From: Streptomyces muensis
GTDB lineage: Bacteria > Actinomycetota > Actinomycetes > Streptomycetales > Streptomycetaceae
Assembly: GCF_021474425.1 (NCBI RefSeq)
Contig: NZ_JAKEIP010000075.1
Location: forward strand, 1 to 47,457
DNA: 47,457 nt
Reading direction: 5' to 3'
Below, piece by piece: positions 24,545 through 32,527 of this stretch. The notes under the pieces were generated by a model that was given only the letters and a program-made list of their open reading frames with translations, was not told the origin of the DNA and did not search any database. How positions within the stretch are numbered: position 1 is the first letter of the stretch; each line of letters starts with the position of its first letter. The translations under genes were made by a program, and so were the position numbers.

Positions 24545-24905
24545 GGCCGCCTGCCTCCGGGCAGACCCACAGCAGTCGGCGGGTGAGACTGGCGACGTCG
24601 CGCATGTAGAAGAAGGCGCTGAAGGCCGGCGTCTCCTTCGTAGGACGCTCTGACAGATCCAGCAGCTTGTTCGCCCGTCTGACCAGATGCCTGATGTCGG
24701 GGTCCTCGTCCGCGCCCAGGTCCATGCCGAGAAGCCGGTTCAGCTGCTCGATGACGGCCGTGGTCCTGATGTCGATGCTTTCGCGGGTGGAGGTGCCCAG
24801 CTTCATCCTCAGGGCGGCGTCGGTGCTGTCCGCGATCAACTCCGTGTCGATGGGCTGGTTGTCGACGGCTGGAGCCTTGCGTCTGTCCGTCACGGTGCTC
24901 ACCAC
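24534..24905 (-). CDS. small conserved Streptomyces protein, first gene of the lanthipeptide operon
   Basis: 123 residues, GTG 24903-24905 with GGGGAG about 5 nt upstream. Helical: TTAVIEQLNRLLGMDLGADEDPDIRHLVRRANKLLDLSERPTKETPAFSAFFYMRDVASLTRRLLWV. This pattern (LLG-DLGADED, LLDL-RPT-TPAF-AF-Y-RD-A-LTRRLL) recalls small actinobacterial proteins found next to natural-product genes (DUF6415-like), but I am not sure of the family. It starts the minus-strand operon 195 bp from the divergent regulatory module. Confidence 0.7.
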   Translation of the reverse strand: MVSTVTDRRKAPAVDNQPIDTELIADSTDAALRMKLGTSTRESIDIRTTAVIEQLNRLLGMDLGADEDPDIRHLVRRANKLLDLSERPTKETPAFSAFFYMRDVASLTRRLLWVCPEAGGHAP

Positions 24906-24998
24906 GCATCTCCCCTCGGTACCGCAACCTGCGGCGACTGCCTCGGTTGCTCGGGTTCGGAGACGAACGTAGAGCGGCCGTCACCCAAGCCCCAAGGA

Positions 24999-25070
24999 GA
25001 TTGCGCGAGTTTGCAGCAAGCCGATTGACGGCCCACAACAGCCCATCGACCATCGTCATGTCGCGCAATC
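24999..25070. promoter_or_regulatory. inverted repeat in the divergent lanthipeptide/regulator promoter region
   Basis: GATTGCGCGA (24999-25008) and TCGCGCAATC (25061-25070) are perfect 10-bp inverse repeats, 52 bp apart, between the first lanthipeptide-operon gene and the regulatory module. A looping or paired operator, possibly for the XRE regulator, is plausible. Confidence 0.5.
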
Positions 25071-25100
25071 CCAAGCAAGGCAGCAGACAGGAGAACCACC

Positions 25101-25520
25101 ATGAAGCTACGGTTCCTTGGTAAGAACTCCACGGTCGGCGACTGCCCGACCCTGTACGCCACGGACCGGGACACGTACCTCGTCCAGGGCTGGAAGATCT
25201 TCGCGAATGACCTGCTGATGCAGCTTGAGATCCCGGAGGGGGAGACGGCGGTGGAGGTGCCCACAGAGCTGTTCGAGCACCTCACGAAGGACCACCTGGC
25301 GGCCGGGGAGATCAGGCGCGTCGAGGGTCCGATCATGATCCTCACGCCGAACGGTACGTTCGTCGTCCAGGGCCGCGAGGTGACCGACCCCGAAGCGCTG
25401 GCTCAGATGGAGATTCCGGACTACGAGACCGTGGTCGAGGTCCCCAAAGCCGCGATCACCGCCCTACTGGAGGAACCGCGTGGAGCTGATCTCCAGCGCC
25501 GAGCGCAACCAGCTCTTTGA
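25101..25520 (+). CDS. small protein made of two internal repeats, head of the regulatory module
   Basis: 139 residues; ACAGGAGA precedes the ATG. It holds two related halves: DRDTYLVQGWKIFANDLLMQLEIPEGETAVEVP and PNGTFVVQGREVTDPEALAQMEIPDYETVVEVP, an internal duplication of about 60 residues. The gene overlaps the next by 41 bp. Proteins of this type occur in Streptomyces upstream of DUF6879 and XRE/DUF5753 genes; their role is not established. It is read away from the lanthipeptide operon. Confidence 0.75.
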   Translation: MKLRFLGKNSTVGDCPTLYATDRDTYLVQGWKIFANDLLMQLEIPEGETAVEVPTELFEHLTKDHLAAGEIRRVEGPIMILTPNGTFVVQGREVTDPEALAQMEIPDYETVVEVPKAAITALLEEPRGADLQRRAQPAL

Positions 25521-26004
25521 GAGCTTCGCGCAGGACGCATTTCATCTGGAGCTGAGGGACGACTACTCCGTCCCCGACGAGGACAGCCCGTTCACGAGCT
25601 GGCTCCGCGGCGAGACCGTCGACTACTCCTACATGGAACCCTGGACGCGGCTCATCAGGCGTGTCACGGGTGAAGGGAGAACCGTCCGACGCGTCCGAGT
25701 GGTCACAGAGCCGCACACCCCCTACATCCAGTGGGAGCACGCCACCACCGCCCTGAACGAGGAGGCCGGCGAGGAGATCCGCTGGCTGCCCCGGCACCGC
25801 CTGCCGGAGGGCATCACCTTCCCCGTGGGAGGCAACGACTGGTGGCTGTACGACGACCGCCTGCTCGCCGTGGGCCACTTCGCACCCGACGGCAGGGTGC
25901 TCGGGTCGGAACTGATCGAGGACCCGGACACCGTGGCCGAGTGCGTACGCCTACGGGACCTGCTGTGGTCCGCCGCCACCCCGCACCCCGAGTACAAGCC
26001 CTGA
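25480..26004 (+). CDS. DUF6879 family protein
   Basis: 174 residues from GTG 25480, overlapping the upstream gene by 41 bp. The sequence FESFAQDAFHLELRDDYSVPDEDSPFTSWLRGE, then WTRLIRRVTGEGRTVRRVRVVTEPHTPYIQWEHATTALNEEAGEEIRWLPR, and WWLYDDRLLAVGHFAPDGRVLG are hallmarks of DUF6879, which pairs with XRE/DUF5753 regulators in actinobacteria. No enzymatic function is known for it. It is followed 7 bp later by the XRE gene, so it is in the same transcript. Confidence 0.88.
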   Translation: MELISSAERNQLFESFAQDAFHLELRDDYSVPDEDSPFTSWLRGETVDYSYMEPWTRLIRRVTGEGRTVRRVRVVTEPHTPYIQWEHATTALNEEAGEEIRWLPRHRLPEGITFPVGGNDWWLYDDRLLAVGHFAPDGRVLGSELIEDPDTVAECVRLRDLLWSAATPHPEYKP

Positions 26005-26011
26005 CCGACCC

Positions 26012-26866
26012 GTGAGCACCCAAGCACAAGAGGCACTGCAAGCGCTCGGTGCCCGGCTGCGCGGCTTCCGCAAGGATGCCGGATTCGCCAGCGGCCGGGC
26101 ATTCGCGCGCGCCACCACGTGGCAGGAGTCGAAGGTCTCCCGGATCGAGAACGGCAAGCAGCGCCCCAGCGAGGACGACATCCGCGTCTGGTGCGAGACG
26201 ACCGGCCAGGGCGACCAACTCGGCGACCTGGTCGCGATCGTCCGCCACGTCGACGAACTGTGGCTCGAATGGCGCCGACAACTCCAGACCGGCGTCGAGA
26301 AACGACAGCGCCAAGCCATCCCGGTGTACGCCAAGACCAAGGTCTTCCGCATCTGGCACCCCACGCTCATCTGGGGAACACTCCAGACCGCGGACTACGC
26401 CGCCGAGGTCTTCCAACAGGGCGTCAGCTATTACGAGATACCCAACGACACCGAAGCGGCCGTGGCGAAGAGACTCGAACGCCAGCAGTACCTATACCAG
26501 GGCGAGCGCATCTTCAACGTCCTCCTCGGCGAACAGGCCCTCTACACCAACTTCGGCGGCCCAGAAGTGATGAAGGGACAGCTCGACCGCCTCCTGGCGG
26601 TGATGCGCCTTCCCCGCCTCAGCCTGGGCATCGTCCCCAAGTCCGCCCCGACCCTCATCTGGCCGGGCAATGCGTTCTCGATGTTCGACAGCCGACTCGT
26701 CCTCGTCGAGACCTACTCGGCGGAGTTCTCCGTCTCCCAGCCCCGAGAAATCGAGCTGTACACCAAAGCGTTCGCCCTCCTGAAGCAGTCAGCGGTCTAC
26801 GGAACCGCCGTCCGAGACCTCATCTCCACGGCGATCCAGCACTACGACCAGATCCCGAACGACTAG
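26012..26866 (+). CDS. XRE-family regulator with DUF5753 (Scr1/WhiJ-like)
   Basis: 284 residues, GTG start. The N-terminal XRE helix-turn-helix (residues ~10-70) reads GARLRGFRKDAGFASGRAFARATTWQESKVSRIENGKQRPSEDDIRVWC. The rest is DUF5753: YAKTKVFRIWHPTLIWGTLQTADYAAEVF, AVAKRLERQQYLYQGERIFNVLLGEQALYTNFGG, then LPRLSLGIVP, and VETYSAEFSVSQPREIELYTKAFALLKQSAVYG. Such regulators (WhiJ-like) work with small DUF397 partners to repress developmental or antibiotic genes. The next gene is a DUF397 protein; the divergent lanthipeptide operon is a plausible target. Confidence 0.92.
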   Translation: MSTQAQEALQALGARLRGFRKDAGFASGRAFARATTWQESKVSRIENGKQRPSEDDIRVWCETTGQGDQLGDLVAIVRHVDELWLEWRRQLQTGVEKRQRQAIPVYAKTKVFRIWHPTLIWGTLQTADYAAEVFQQGVSYYEIPNDTEAAVAKRLERQQYLYQGERIFNVLLGEQALYTNFGGPEVMKGQLDRLLAVMRLPRLSLGIVPKSAPTLIWPGNAFSMFDSRLVLVETYSAEFSVSQPREIELYTKAFALLKQSAVYGTAVRDLISTAIQHYDQIPND

Positions 26867-26877
26867 GAGAGCGCACC

Positions 26878-27066
26878 GTGCAGCCGATGACCCCGAACTG
26901 GCGAACCAGCTCCTACACAGAAACGCAGAACTGCGTCGAAGTAGCGGACAATGACCCGACCACGGTGATGATCCGGGACACCAAGGCACGCGGCCGGGGA
27001 ATGATCGAAGTCCAACCAACCACGTGGACGGCTTTCGTGGAGCACACCAAGCAGAGTCAGCACTGA
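26878..27066 (+). CDS. DUF397 domain protein, partner of the XRE/DUF5753 regulator
   Basis: 62 residues, GTG 26878-26880, with AGGAGA 7 nt upstream at the end of the preceding gene. The whole chain is DUF397: NWRTSSYTETQNCVEVADNDPTTVMIRDTKARG, followed by the WTAFVEHTKQ tail. DUF397 proteins are small partners of XRE/DUF5753 regulators in Streptomyces (WhiJ-type pairs); the two are nearly always adjacent. Here the pair is translationally close and co-directional, with the 139-residue and DUF6879 genes ahead. Confidence 0.9.
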   Translation: MQPMTPNWRTSSYTETQNCVEVADNDPTTVMIRDTKARGRGMIEVQPTTWTAFVEHTKQSQH

Positions 27067-27289
27067 TGGCGTTCGCGTGGGGCCCTCTGAACGGTGCCGA
27101 TCACCCTCAGTTGTCCGCTGCCATCCAATCGAGCCGTTTGTCAGCGAACCCAGGCGTTTCCGGATCGCAGCGCGCCGCCGACTGCACAGCGCGGTGTCAT
27201 GTCGCCGGGAATCCAGGAGCGATGTGGTGCCGCTCGGCGGTACGCTGCTCTCTTCGCCCCACGGCGGAGTCACCCCCCCGGCGGAATCT

Positions 27290-28393
27290 ATGGCGCAGAC
27301 ACCCACCGGCCTCTTCCCGGTTACTGACCCCGACCGGCAGGCCAAGGGCCGACAGAAGATGCACGGCTTGGCCTTGTACATCACCCACGTCTGGGAAGCC
27401 GCCGCCTCCACCGACACCACGCTCTGCCGCGATCATGGTCTGGACGTCGACTCCGAGCGCGTCGCGCTTGAAATCGCCCCCGCTCTCGCGGCTATCCGCA
27501 CCCTTGACCTCGAAGTGCTTCGGGCCAGCCTCAACAGGGCCGTTGCCCAGCGCTACCTGGACCTGCAGAAGACCGACCCCCAGGGGCAGGTCGTCCTCGG
27601 TGTGGTGCTCCCGCGGAACGCCGACATCCACCTCCCGGCAACCCTCGATCTCCACGTCGACCGTGTCGTCGGCGAAGGCGACGGCTACAGGGTGATGCCC
27701 TCCTGGCAGCCGTACGACAAGCTGCCTGCCGTCGTACGCGCCAACAGGAGGAACCAGAGCAACAGAAACGGCACAAGCGAGCCCTCCCACACCGCCTATC
27801 GGAACGCGGTCGGCGGCCACCTCGTCATCGAGACCCTCCTCGACGCGTTCGCCTTCTTCCTGCGCTGCGACCCCACCCTGGCCCGACGCGTCGCAGGTAC
27901 GGACGACCTGGCGTACTTCCCGTTGCGTGCCTACACCATCCACGACTACGAGCGCCGCCACCCCGACCAGCCCAACCGGGCCGCCTTCGGTGCGGAAGTC
28001 CGCCGACTCACGGAGGACGCCCCGCCCTCAGGGGCCGGCCGGGAGATCTTGTATCGCCTCACCAGCGACGGCACGGCCGTGTACTGCGGGCACACCGTCG
28101 AGCCGTTCGGCCTGCGCTCGGTGTTCACCGAGTCCGCGCCGCAGATCGTGCGCGATATCCGGGCCGGGTACCCGTATGTCGCCGCGGCCACCGACGGCAC
28201 GCACCACGCCGTCGTTGCCGACGCTGACGGCCGCCTGGCGGCGGACGGCGTCGCGCTCGATGACTATGCCTTCGCCCAGCCGTGCCGACATCCGCTCCCC
28301 CAGACATGGCTGGCGTGGTGGCAGCTAACGCTCGAGGACCCGTTCTGGTACCGGAAGCAACGGCACTGCGCGGGGAGCCCACGCGACCTATGA
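27290..28393 (+). CDS. unknown 367-residue protein
   Basis: I place the start at ATG 27290-27292 (MAQTPTGLFPV) because the 71 upstream codons are low-complexity, Arg-rich and overlap the end of the neighbouring region; only a weak GGCGG lies before the ATG. No family recognised. Soluble, mixed alpha/beta: MHGLALYITHVWEAAASTDTTLC, LGVVLPRNADIHLPATLDLHVDRVVGEGDGYRVMPSWQPYDKLPAVVRANRRNQ, then VIETLLDAFAFFLRCDPTLARRVAGTDDLAYFPLRAYTIHDYERRH. It lies in the element downstream of the regulatory module with no clear partner. Confidence 0.7.
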   Translation: MAQTPTGLFPVTDPDRQAKGRQKMHGLALYITHVWEAAASTDTTLCRDHGLDVDSERVALEIAPALAAIRTLDLEVLRASLNRAVAQRYLDLQKTDPQGQVVLGVVLPRNADIHLPATLDLHVDRVVGEGDGYRVMPSWQPYDKLPAVVRANRRNQSNRNGTSEPSHTAYRNAVGGHLVIETLLDAFAFFLRCDPTLARRVAGTDDLAYFPLRAYTIHDYERRHPDQPNRAAFGAEVRRLTEDAPPSGAGREILYRLTSDGTAVYCGHTVEPFGLRSVFTESAPQIVRDIRAGYPYVAAATDGTHHAVVADADGRLAADGVALDDYAFAQPCRHPLPQTWLAWWQLTLEDPFWYRKQRHCAGSPRDL

Positions 28394-28495
28394 GGTATGT
28401 GAACCGTCCGCCACCTCCGGCGTACGAGCCGTCAGGGTGGCGTGGCGGCGGTGGCTTCCATCTGTACGGTCGAAACGCGATCTCGCCACTGGCCC

Positions 28496-29230
28496 CTAAG
28501 GCCGATACAACCTGGAGTTCTCCCGCTGTGATTCCACCTGGTCAGTCGATGTGACGACGTAGCCAATCTCGCGCAGTGTCTCAGCTGCCGCTTCGTGAGC
28601 ATCGCGCACCGCGGCCTTCAGTTGCAGGATGCGCCACTCCCGTAGATGTACATCAAGTACTTCTCTCCAGCCCTTCACGACATCAATGGCGAACTCCCGT
28701 TCCAGCAGGAGCAAAACGTCCTCCAGAGCTGGCCGCATCCGATGGCCGCCAACTGAGAAGTGCATTTCAGCAAGGCGTGGGAGCTTACGTGCCCTCATGC
28801 CGTTCCTCGGGCGGCCTTTCTTGTCGGCGAGCCGTAGCAGGTAAGCCATCTCGTCGCGATGGGCGTGAACGTGCAGGTGGGCGCCAGGCGGGTCATCCCA
28901 GTACCGCTCGTACTCATACCGGAGGAGCGGATCCGAGCTGCCTTCGTAGAAGACCTTCACCTCGGTCCTGTCGACTGCCAGATACTTGGCTGCACCGTCC
29001 CAACAGCAAAGATGCTGCACGAAGAGGTTCAGGCACCGCTCTTCGTTGATCCGAACAGGGATGCGCACGATCCGGCGATCGGATGCGAGCGGGGCCACCC
29101 GGATGCGATTGCCTACATTCTGTGCGGAGAACTGTGGGGAGTCCTCGCCGAGGACTCCCCGTGTCAGAGCGGTCAGTTTGTCGGCGAACTGTGTCGCCTT
29201 GTCGTCGAGGGTGGCCTCGTCAGCTGTCAC
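28496..29230 (-). CDS. unknown protein, larger half of a coupled gene pair
   Basis: About 244 residues from GTG 29228-29230; the ORF can be read to 29314 but the GTG is coupled by 11-bp overlap to the small upstream gene. Not a family I recognise. The middle has GNRIRVAPLASDRRIVRIPVRI, LNLFVQHLCCWDGAAKYLAVDRTEVKVFYEGSS, and GAHLHVHAHRDEMAYLLRLADKK (several His, no known motif). The C-terminal helix (AAVRDAHEAAAETLREIGYVVTS) is amphipathic. The small-plus-large layout resembles toxin-antitoxin or defence pairs; this is context only. Confidence 0.7.
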   Translation of the reverse strand: MTADEATLDDKATQFADKLTALTRGVLGEDSPQFSAQNVGNRIRVAPLASDRRIVRIPVRINEERCLNLFVQHLCCWDGAAKYLAVDRTEVKVFYEGSSDPLLRYEYERYWDDPPGAHLHVHAHRDEMAYLLRLADKKGRPRNGMRARKLPRLAEMHFSVGGHRMRPALEDVLLLLEREFAIDVVKGWREVLDVHLREWRILQLKAAVRDAHEAAAETLREIGYVVTSTDQVESQRENSRLYRP

Positions 29231-29405
29231 CTTCGAGAAGGTAGTCGATGCCTTCGATGGTGTGCCAAACGTCCAGCTCATCCGAGCTGAGGCTGTATGC
29301 GGCGGCTCTGTCACGCAACGTCTCGTAGGTCATGCCGATCTCATCGAGTAGCCGCTTGCGCTGGGCTTGCAGCTCCTCGCGCGTCGTGTGGATCATCGTG
29401 GCCAT
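29220..29405 (-). CDS. 61-residue helical protein, smaller half of a coupled gene pair
   Basis: 61 residues; GAGGAG lies 6 nt before the ATG. Nearly all helical: TTREELQAQRKRLLDEIGMTYETLRDRAAAYSLSSDELDVWHTIEGIDYLLEGD. It resembles small antitoxin or regulatory coiled-coil proteins in size and composition but matches no family I know. Its stop overlaps the start of the 244-residue gene, so the two products are made in a fixed order, small first, as in many two-gene immunity or antitoxin systems. Confidence 0.75.
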   Translation of the reverse strand: MATMIHTTREELQAQRKRLLDEIGMTYETLRDRAAAYSLSSDELDVWHTIEGIDYLLEGDS

Positions 29406-29526
29406 CGCGCGCTCCTCAATCGGTTGGTGCGGACAGTCAAACAGGCTGCACTGACATTGACGCTAGAGCGCCACGAGGTGGTTCGCCAAACCGATGCCCA
29501 CCGACCATGTACCCAGCGGGAGAGAT

Positions 29527-30111
29527 CGAGTACCGTGCGTAGTCGTCTGGGTCTACGCGATCATGGCTCCGCCGGCTGCGCCGCACTGGCCAAGGGACTG
29601 TTGGACGAGAGTGATTTGGGCGAGGGTTACACCCACATGGCGCAGCGCCCCGCGTAGCACGACGACGTGACCGTGATCGGCTGCCCGGCGCTGGAGAAGC
29701 TCGGCAGTGAGGCTGCGGTCGGCGGCAGTTTCGAATTCCCACACAAGGCGAAGGCATCCTTCACTGATGCGGGCGGTAGCGACTCACTGGCCGAGGAGCT
29801 GTACAGCGACACCGGGGAGAGGCTCTCGGAGGGCGTGAGCCGGATCTTCGCGGCGCTGACCTCCTGCCCCACGTACCAGGTGCTCGTCGGTGCCACTCCC
29901 CGTAACGGTCACGGCCCAGAAGGTGCCTGTCCCGCGGTTGGGTGACGAGCGGTGGAGCCAGCTGCTCTCGTTCACCGCGGGCGGACGCAGCCAGGTCGCC
30001 AAGCAGACGGCTGTTCGTACGGGGACGGTGGTCGTGGTGCTCTCCGGCTCGTCCGCGCTGGTCGATGCCCACGTGGAGAAGGCACTCGACAGAGTCTGTG
30101 CCGAGCGGTGA
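29527..30111 (+). pseudogene. PknH-like sensor-domain protein pseudogene
   Basis: Plus-strand segments reconstruct one protein: ALAKGLLDESDLGEGYTHMAQRPA, TAG (29656-29658), HDDVTVIGCPALEKLGSEAAVGGSFEFPHKAKASFTDAGGSDSLAEELYSDTGERLSEGVSRIFAALTSCPTYQVLVGA; then after a frameshift near 29890 KVPVPRLGDERWSQLLSFTAGGRSQVAKQTAVRTGTVVVVLSGSSALVDAHVEKALDRVC. The LL-DLG-GY and CP...C...LSG...V-KA-DRVC pattern is that of secreted PknH-type sensor domains. The N-terminus is lost. Confidence 0.75.
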
Positions 30112-30150
30112 GCCGGAGTCCGCTGACGTACAAGAGCCGTTCTTCTCATA

Positions 30151-30187
30151 CGCCGACGGCGGCCCACAGGGTGGGCCGCCGTCGGCG
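30151..30187. terminator. bidirectional terminator
   Basis: CGCCGACGGCGGCCCAC pairs perfectly (17 bp) with 30171-30187 around a 3-nt loop. It lies between the plus-strand pseudogene and the minus-strand gene ending at 30197. Confidence 0.85.
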
Positions 30188-30196
30188 CGTGGTCGG

Positions 30197-30589
30197 TCAG
30201 TTCTCGCCGTGCTCGGCGAGGTACTCCAGTGTGTCCTGCGCTGTGACGATCTTGACCAGGCGCTCGTACTCCGTGCGGTCCTCGTCGGTCATGATGGCGA
30301 CAGCGTTGCTGACCACGGAGCCCTTGGGAAGCCTGGCGAAGTACTTCATGAGCAACTCGACGAAGGCGTCCTTCATCGCGTCGAGTTCACGCTCCCATTC
30401 GTCCTCAAGCCGCATCTGTGCCTTCGCGGCGGCTATCTCTGCCGGTGTCATGGTGGAGAGCAGCTGGTGCTCGGCGGTGGTGAATGGATGTCCGTCGAGG
30501 TGGTAGCAGCGCGACGGGTCCTCGTGACGGGCGAGGTCCAAGTCGTCCTCTTCATCACCGACTTCGGGGCGAACAGAGGAGGAGGGCAT
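30197..30589 (-). CDS. unknown acidic protein downstream of the relaxase gene
   Basis: I chose ATG 30587-30589 (MPSSSVRPEVGDEEDD), with AAGGA upstream; the longer reading is low-complexity. 130 residues, acidic, mostly helical: LDGHPFTTAEHQLLSTMTPAEIAAAKAQMRLEDEWERELDAMKDAFVELLMKYFARLPKGSVVSNAVAIMTDEDRTEYERLVKIVTAQDTLEYLAEHG. It lies 210 bp downstream of the relaxase gene in the same direction. No family recognised; an accessory mobilisation protein is possible by position. Confidence 0.65.
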   Translation of the reverse strand: MPSSSVRPEVGDEEDDLDLARHEDPSRCYHLDGHPFTTAEHQLLSTMTPAEIAAAKAQMRLEDEWERELDAMKDAFVELLMKYFARLPKGSVVSNAVAIMTDEDRTEYERLVKIVTAQDTLEYLAEHGEN

Positions 30590-30799
30590 GGGCGGTTCCT
30601 TGTGTGGTGTCGCGAGTTCGGCTTGTGCTGGTGAGTGCTTCGAGGGCGGATCGGCAGGCGGTGCTCGGGGCATGGCGTGCATTGCCTTGGTCGAAGGAGC
30701 CGGTTGAGGAGGGCGGAAAGGCTTCGTGCCAGGGCTGTTGGGTGGAGGCCGGCGGTGGGAGTGCGACGCGCTCGGCCGCTGCTTGATGGGTGCTCGGGG

Positions 30800-32527
30800 T
30801 CACCGTGGCCGGTGCGGGCGGGATGACGGCGGCGCGGATGTCGGGGGTGTCGCGGCGGTGGCTCGCGCCGTGGACGGGACGTGGGCGATGCGGGGGCTGC
30901 GGGCTTGTGCGGCCCGTGCTTGGCGGCCGGGCACGTGCCGGTTGCCGAGGCGTTGGATGCGCCAGGTGAGGGTCCTGGCCGGGGACGTGGCGTCGTCCAG
31001 CGAGCGCCGCCCTGCTGCGTGGTGGAGGAGTTCGGCCGGGTCGTGCCCGGCTGCCTCGGCGGCGGCGAGGGTGGCGGCCAGGGACTCCCAGGCGGGTTCG
31101 GCGAGGATCTGCTTGGCGTAGGCCGGAACCGCGTCGCGGACGTGCTGGACGTACCGGCGGACGGCGCCGGCCGGAGGCTTGTGGGCGGCTATGGTCGCCA
31201 GGGGCGCGGGGGCTGTCTGGTCGTAGGCGGCCCGGAGGTGGAGCAGGGCTTGGCGGGCGGCGGCGACCTGCCGGTCGTGGTGCCGCTGCGCGTTGTGGCG
31301 CTGGACGGCGGTGACGACGAGTATGGCGGCGTCCAGGAGCATCGCCAGGCCGCTGCCGTCGGCGGGGTGGTGGCGCATCGCCTTGATTGCGCCGCGCAGT
31401 GCGCGGGCGTGCTGGTGGTCGACGCGGGCTCGGGTGTGGGCGGCGTGCTCGAAGGCGACGGCGGCCCGGTGGAGTTCGGCCTTCAGGTGGGCGGGGGCGT
31501 AGAGGGGCAGGGCGTAGAGGGTTTCGCCGAGGGCGACCAGGTGGGCCTGCGCGACGTCGGCGGGGCTGTGGTCGATGTGGTGGCAGATGTGTTCGGTGGC
31601 CATGGCGGCCTGGTGCCACGGGTTGGGGCGGCGCCCGGCCGGTGAGGGTTCGATGGGGGGAGCTTCGGCGGCGGCGAGGCGCTGCTGTATCTGGGGGAGG
31701 GAGAGGTCGGTGGCGAGGCTGGAGCCGGAGTAGAAGACGGGCTCGCCGTTGTCGTTGGTCTCGCCGGGCAGGGCGACCTTGTAGCCCTGCAGGTCGCCGG
31801 AGGGCAGAGTGCGGGTTTCGACCTGGAGGCCGGCGTCGGCGAGCAGGTTGAAGAACTCCTGAAGGTCCTCGGCGCGGGCGAGCGCCGTGCGGACGACGTG
31901 GCGAAGTTCCGCCCGTGTGTCCTTGCTGCGGCCGGTGCGCTTGGCCTTCTCCTGCTCGGCGCGGGTGGGGCGCTTGGCGGCGGGGGTGCCGGCGGTGGCC
32001 TGGCGTCCGCGGGGGACGCGGGTGAGGCCGAAGTCTTCCTCGATCCTGGTGAGTTCGGTCATGGCGCGGTGGTAGTCGTTCCAGTTGCGGGGCGGTCGCA
32101 GGTCCCCGCGCATCTTGGTGGCGACGATGTGGATGTGGTCGTCCGCGTGGCGCACCGCGATCCAGCGGCAGCCGTCCGGGTCGCCGGTGGGGGCGATGCC
32201 GGTCGCGTGCACGATGCGGCGCGCGATGTGTTCCCATTCGGCGTCGGTGAGGATGCGGTCCTCGGGCGCCGCGCGCAGCGAGCAGTGCCACACGTGCCCT
32301 GCCGGGGCCTGGTCGCCGGCCTGCTTGACGCGCAGGTCGAGGGCCTTGACGAGCTGGTCCATCCGCTCGTCGTGGTCGGGGCTGCCTTCGGGGCCGGGGT
32401 CGGGTACGAAGCCGTCCCAGGAGGCGACGATGTGCTGGTCGCTGTGCACGGTGGCTTTGCCCCGCCCCAAGAGGTACCTCAGTACGCCTCGGGTGTTGCT
32501 GCCCGGTTTGACGATGTTCGCGATCAC
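30800..32527 (-). CDS. MobA/VirD2-type relaxase
   Basis: 575 residues, GTG start overlapping the MobC-like gene by 4 bp. The N-terminal ~170 residues form the relaxase domain: MIANIVKPGSNTRGVLRYLLG (candidate catalytic Tyr18), GHVWHCSLRA, and RHADDHIHIVATKMRG with the metal-binding H-x-H (His131, His133). It would nick the element at oriT and stay covalently attached for transfer. The remainder is Ala/Arg-rich and mostly helical, typical of MobP relaxase tails, ending in a low-complexity stretch. Neighbours upstream are a MobC-like protein and a DUF2637 membrane protein. Confidence 0.9.
   Translation of the reverse strand: MIANIVKPGSNTRGVLRYLLGRGKATVHSDQHIVASWDGFVPDPGPEGSPDHDERMDQLVKALDLRVKQAGDQAPAGHVWHCSLRAAPEDRILTDAEWEHIARRIVHATGIAPTGDPDGCRWIAVRHADDHIHIVATKMRGDLRPPRNWNDYHRAMTELTRIEEDFGLTRVPRGRQATAGTPAAKRPTRAEQEKAKRTGRSKDTRAELRHVVRTALARAEDLQEFFNLLADAGLQVETRTLPSGDLQGYKVALPGETNDNGEPVFYSGSSLATDLSLPQIQQRLAAAEAPPIEPSPAGRRPNPWHQAAMATEHICHHIDHSPADVAQAHLVALGETLYALPLYAPAHLKAELHRAAVAFEHAAHTRARVDHQHARALRGAIKAMRHHPADGSGLAMLLDAAILVVTAVQRHNAQRHHDRQVAAARQALLHLRAAYDQTAPAPLATIAAHKPPAGAVRRYVQHVRDAVPAYAKQILAEPAWESLAATLAAAEAAGHDPAELLHHAAGRRSLDDATSPARTLTWRIQRLGNRHVPGRQARAAQARSPRIAHVPSTARATAATPPTSAPPSSRPHRPR

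Noticed and set aside
13276..28336. Idea that CTCGAG sites are avoided because of the XhoI-type system
   Set aside because: CTCGAG is present in the window (near 1519, 13276 and 28331), and counts against expectation cannot be judged reliably by eye.
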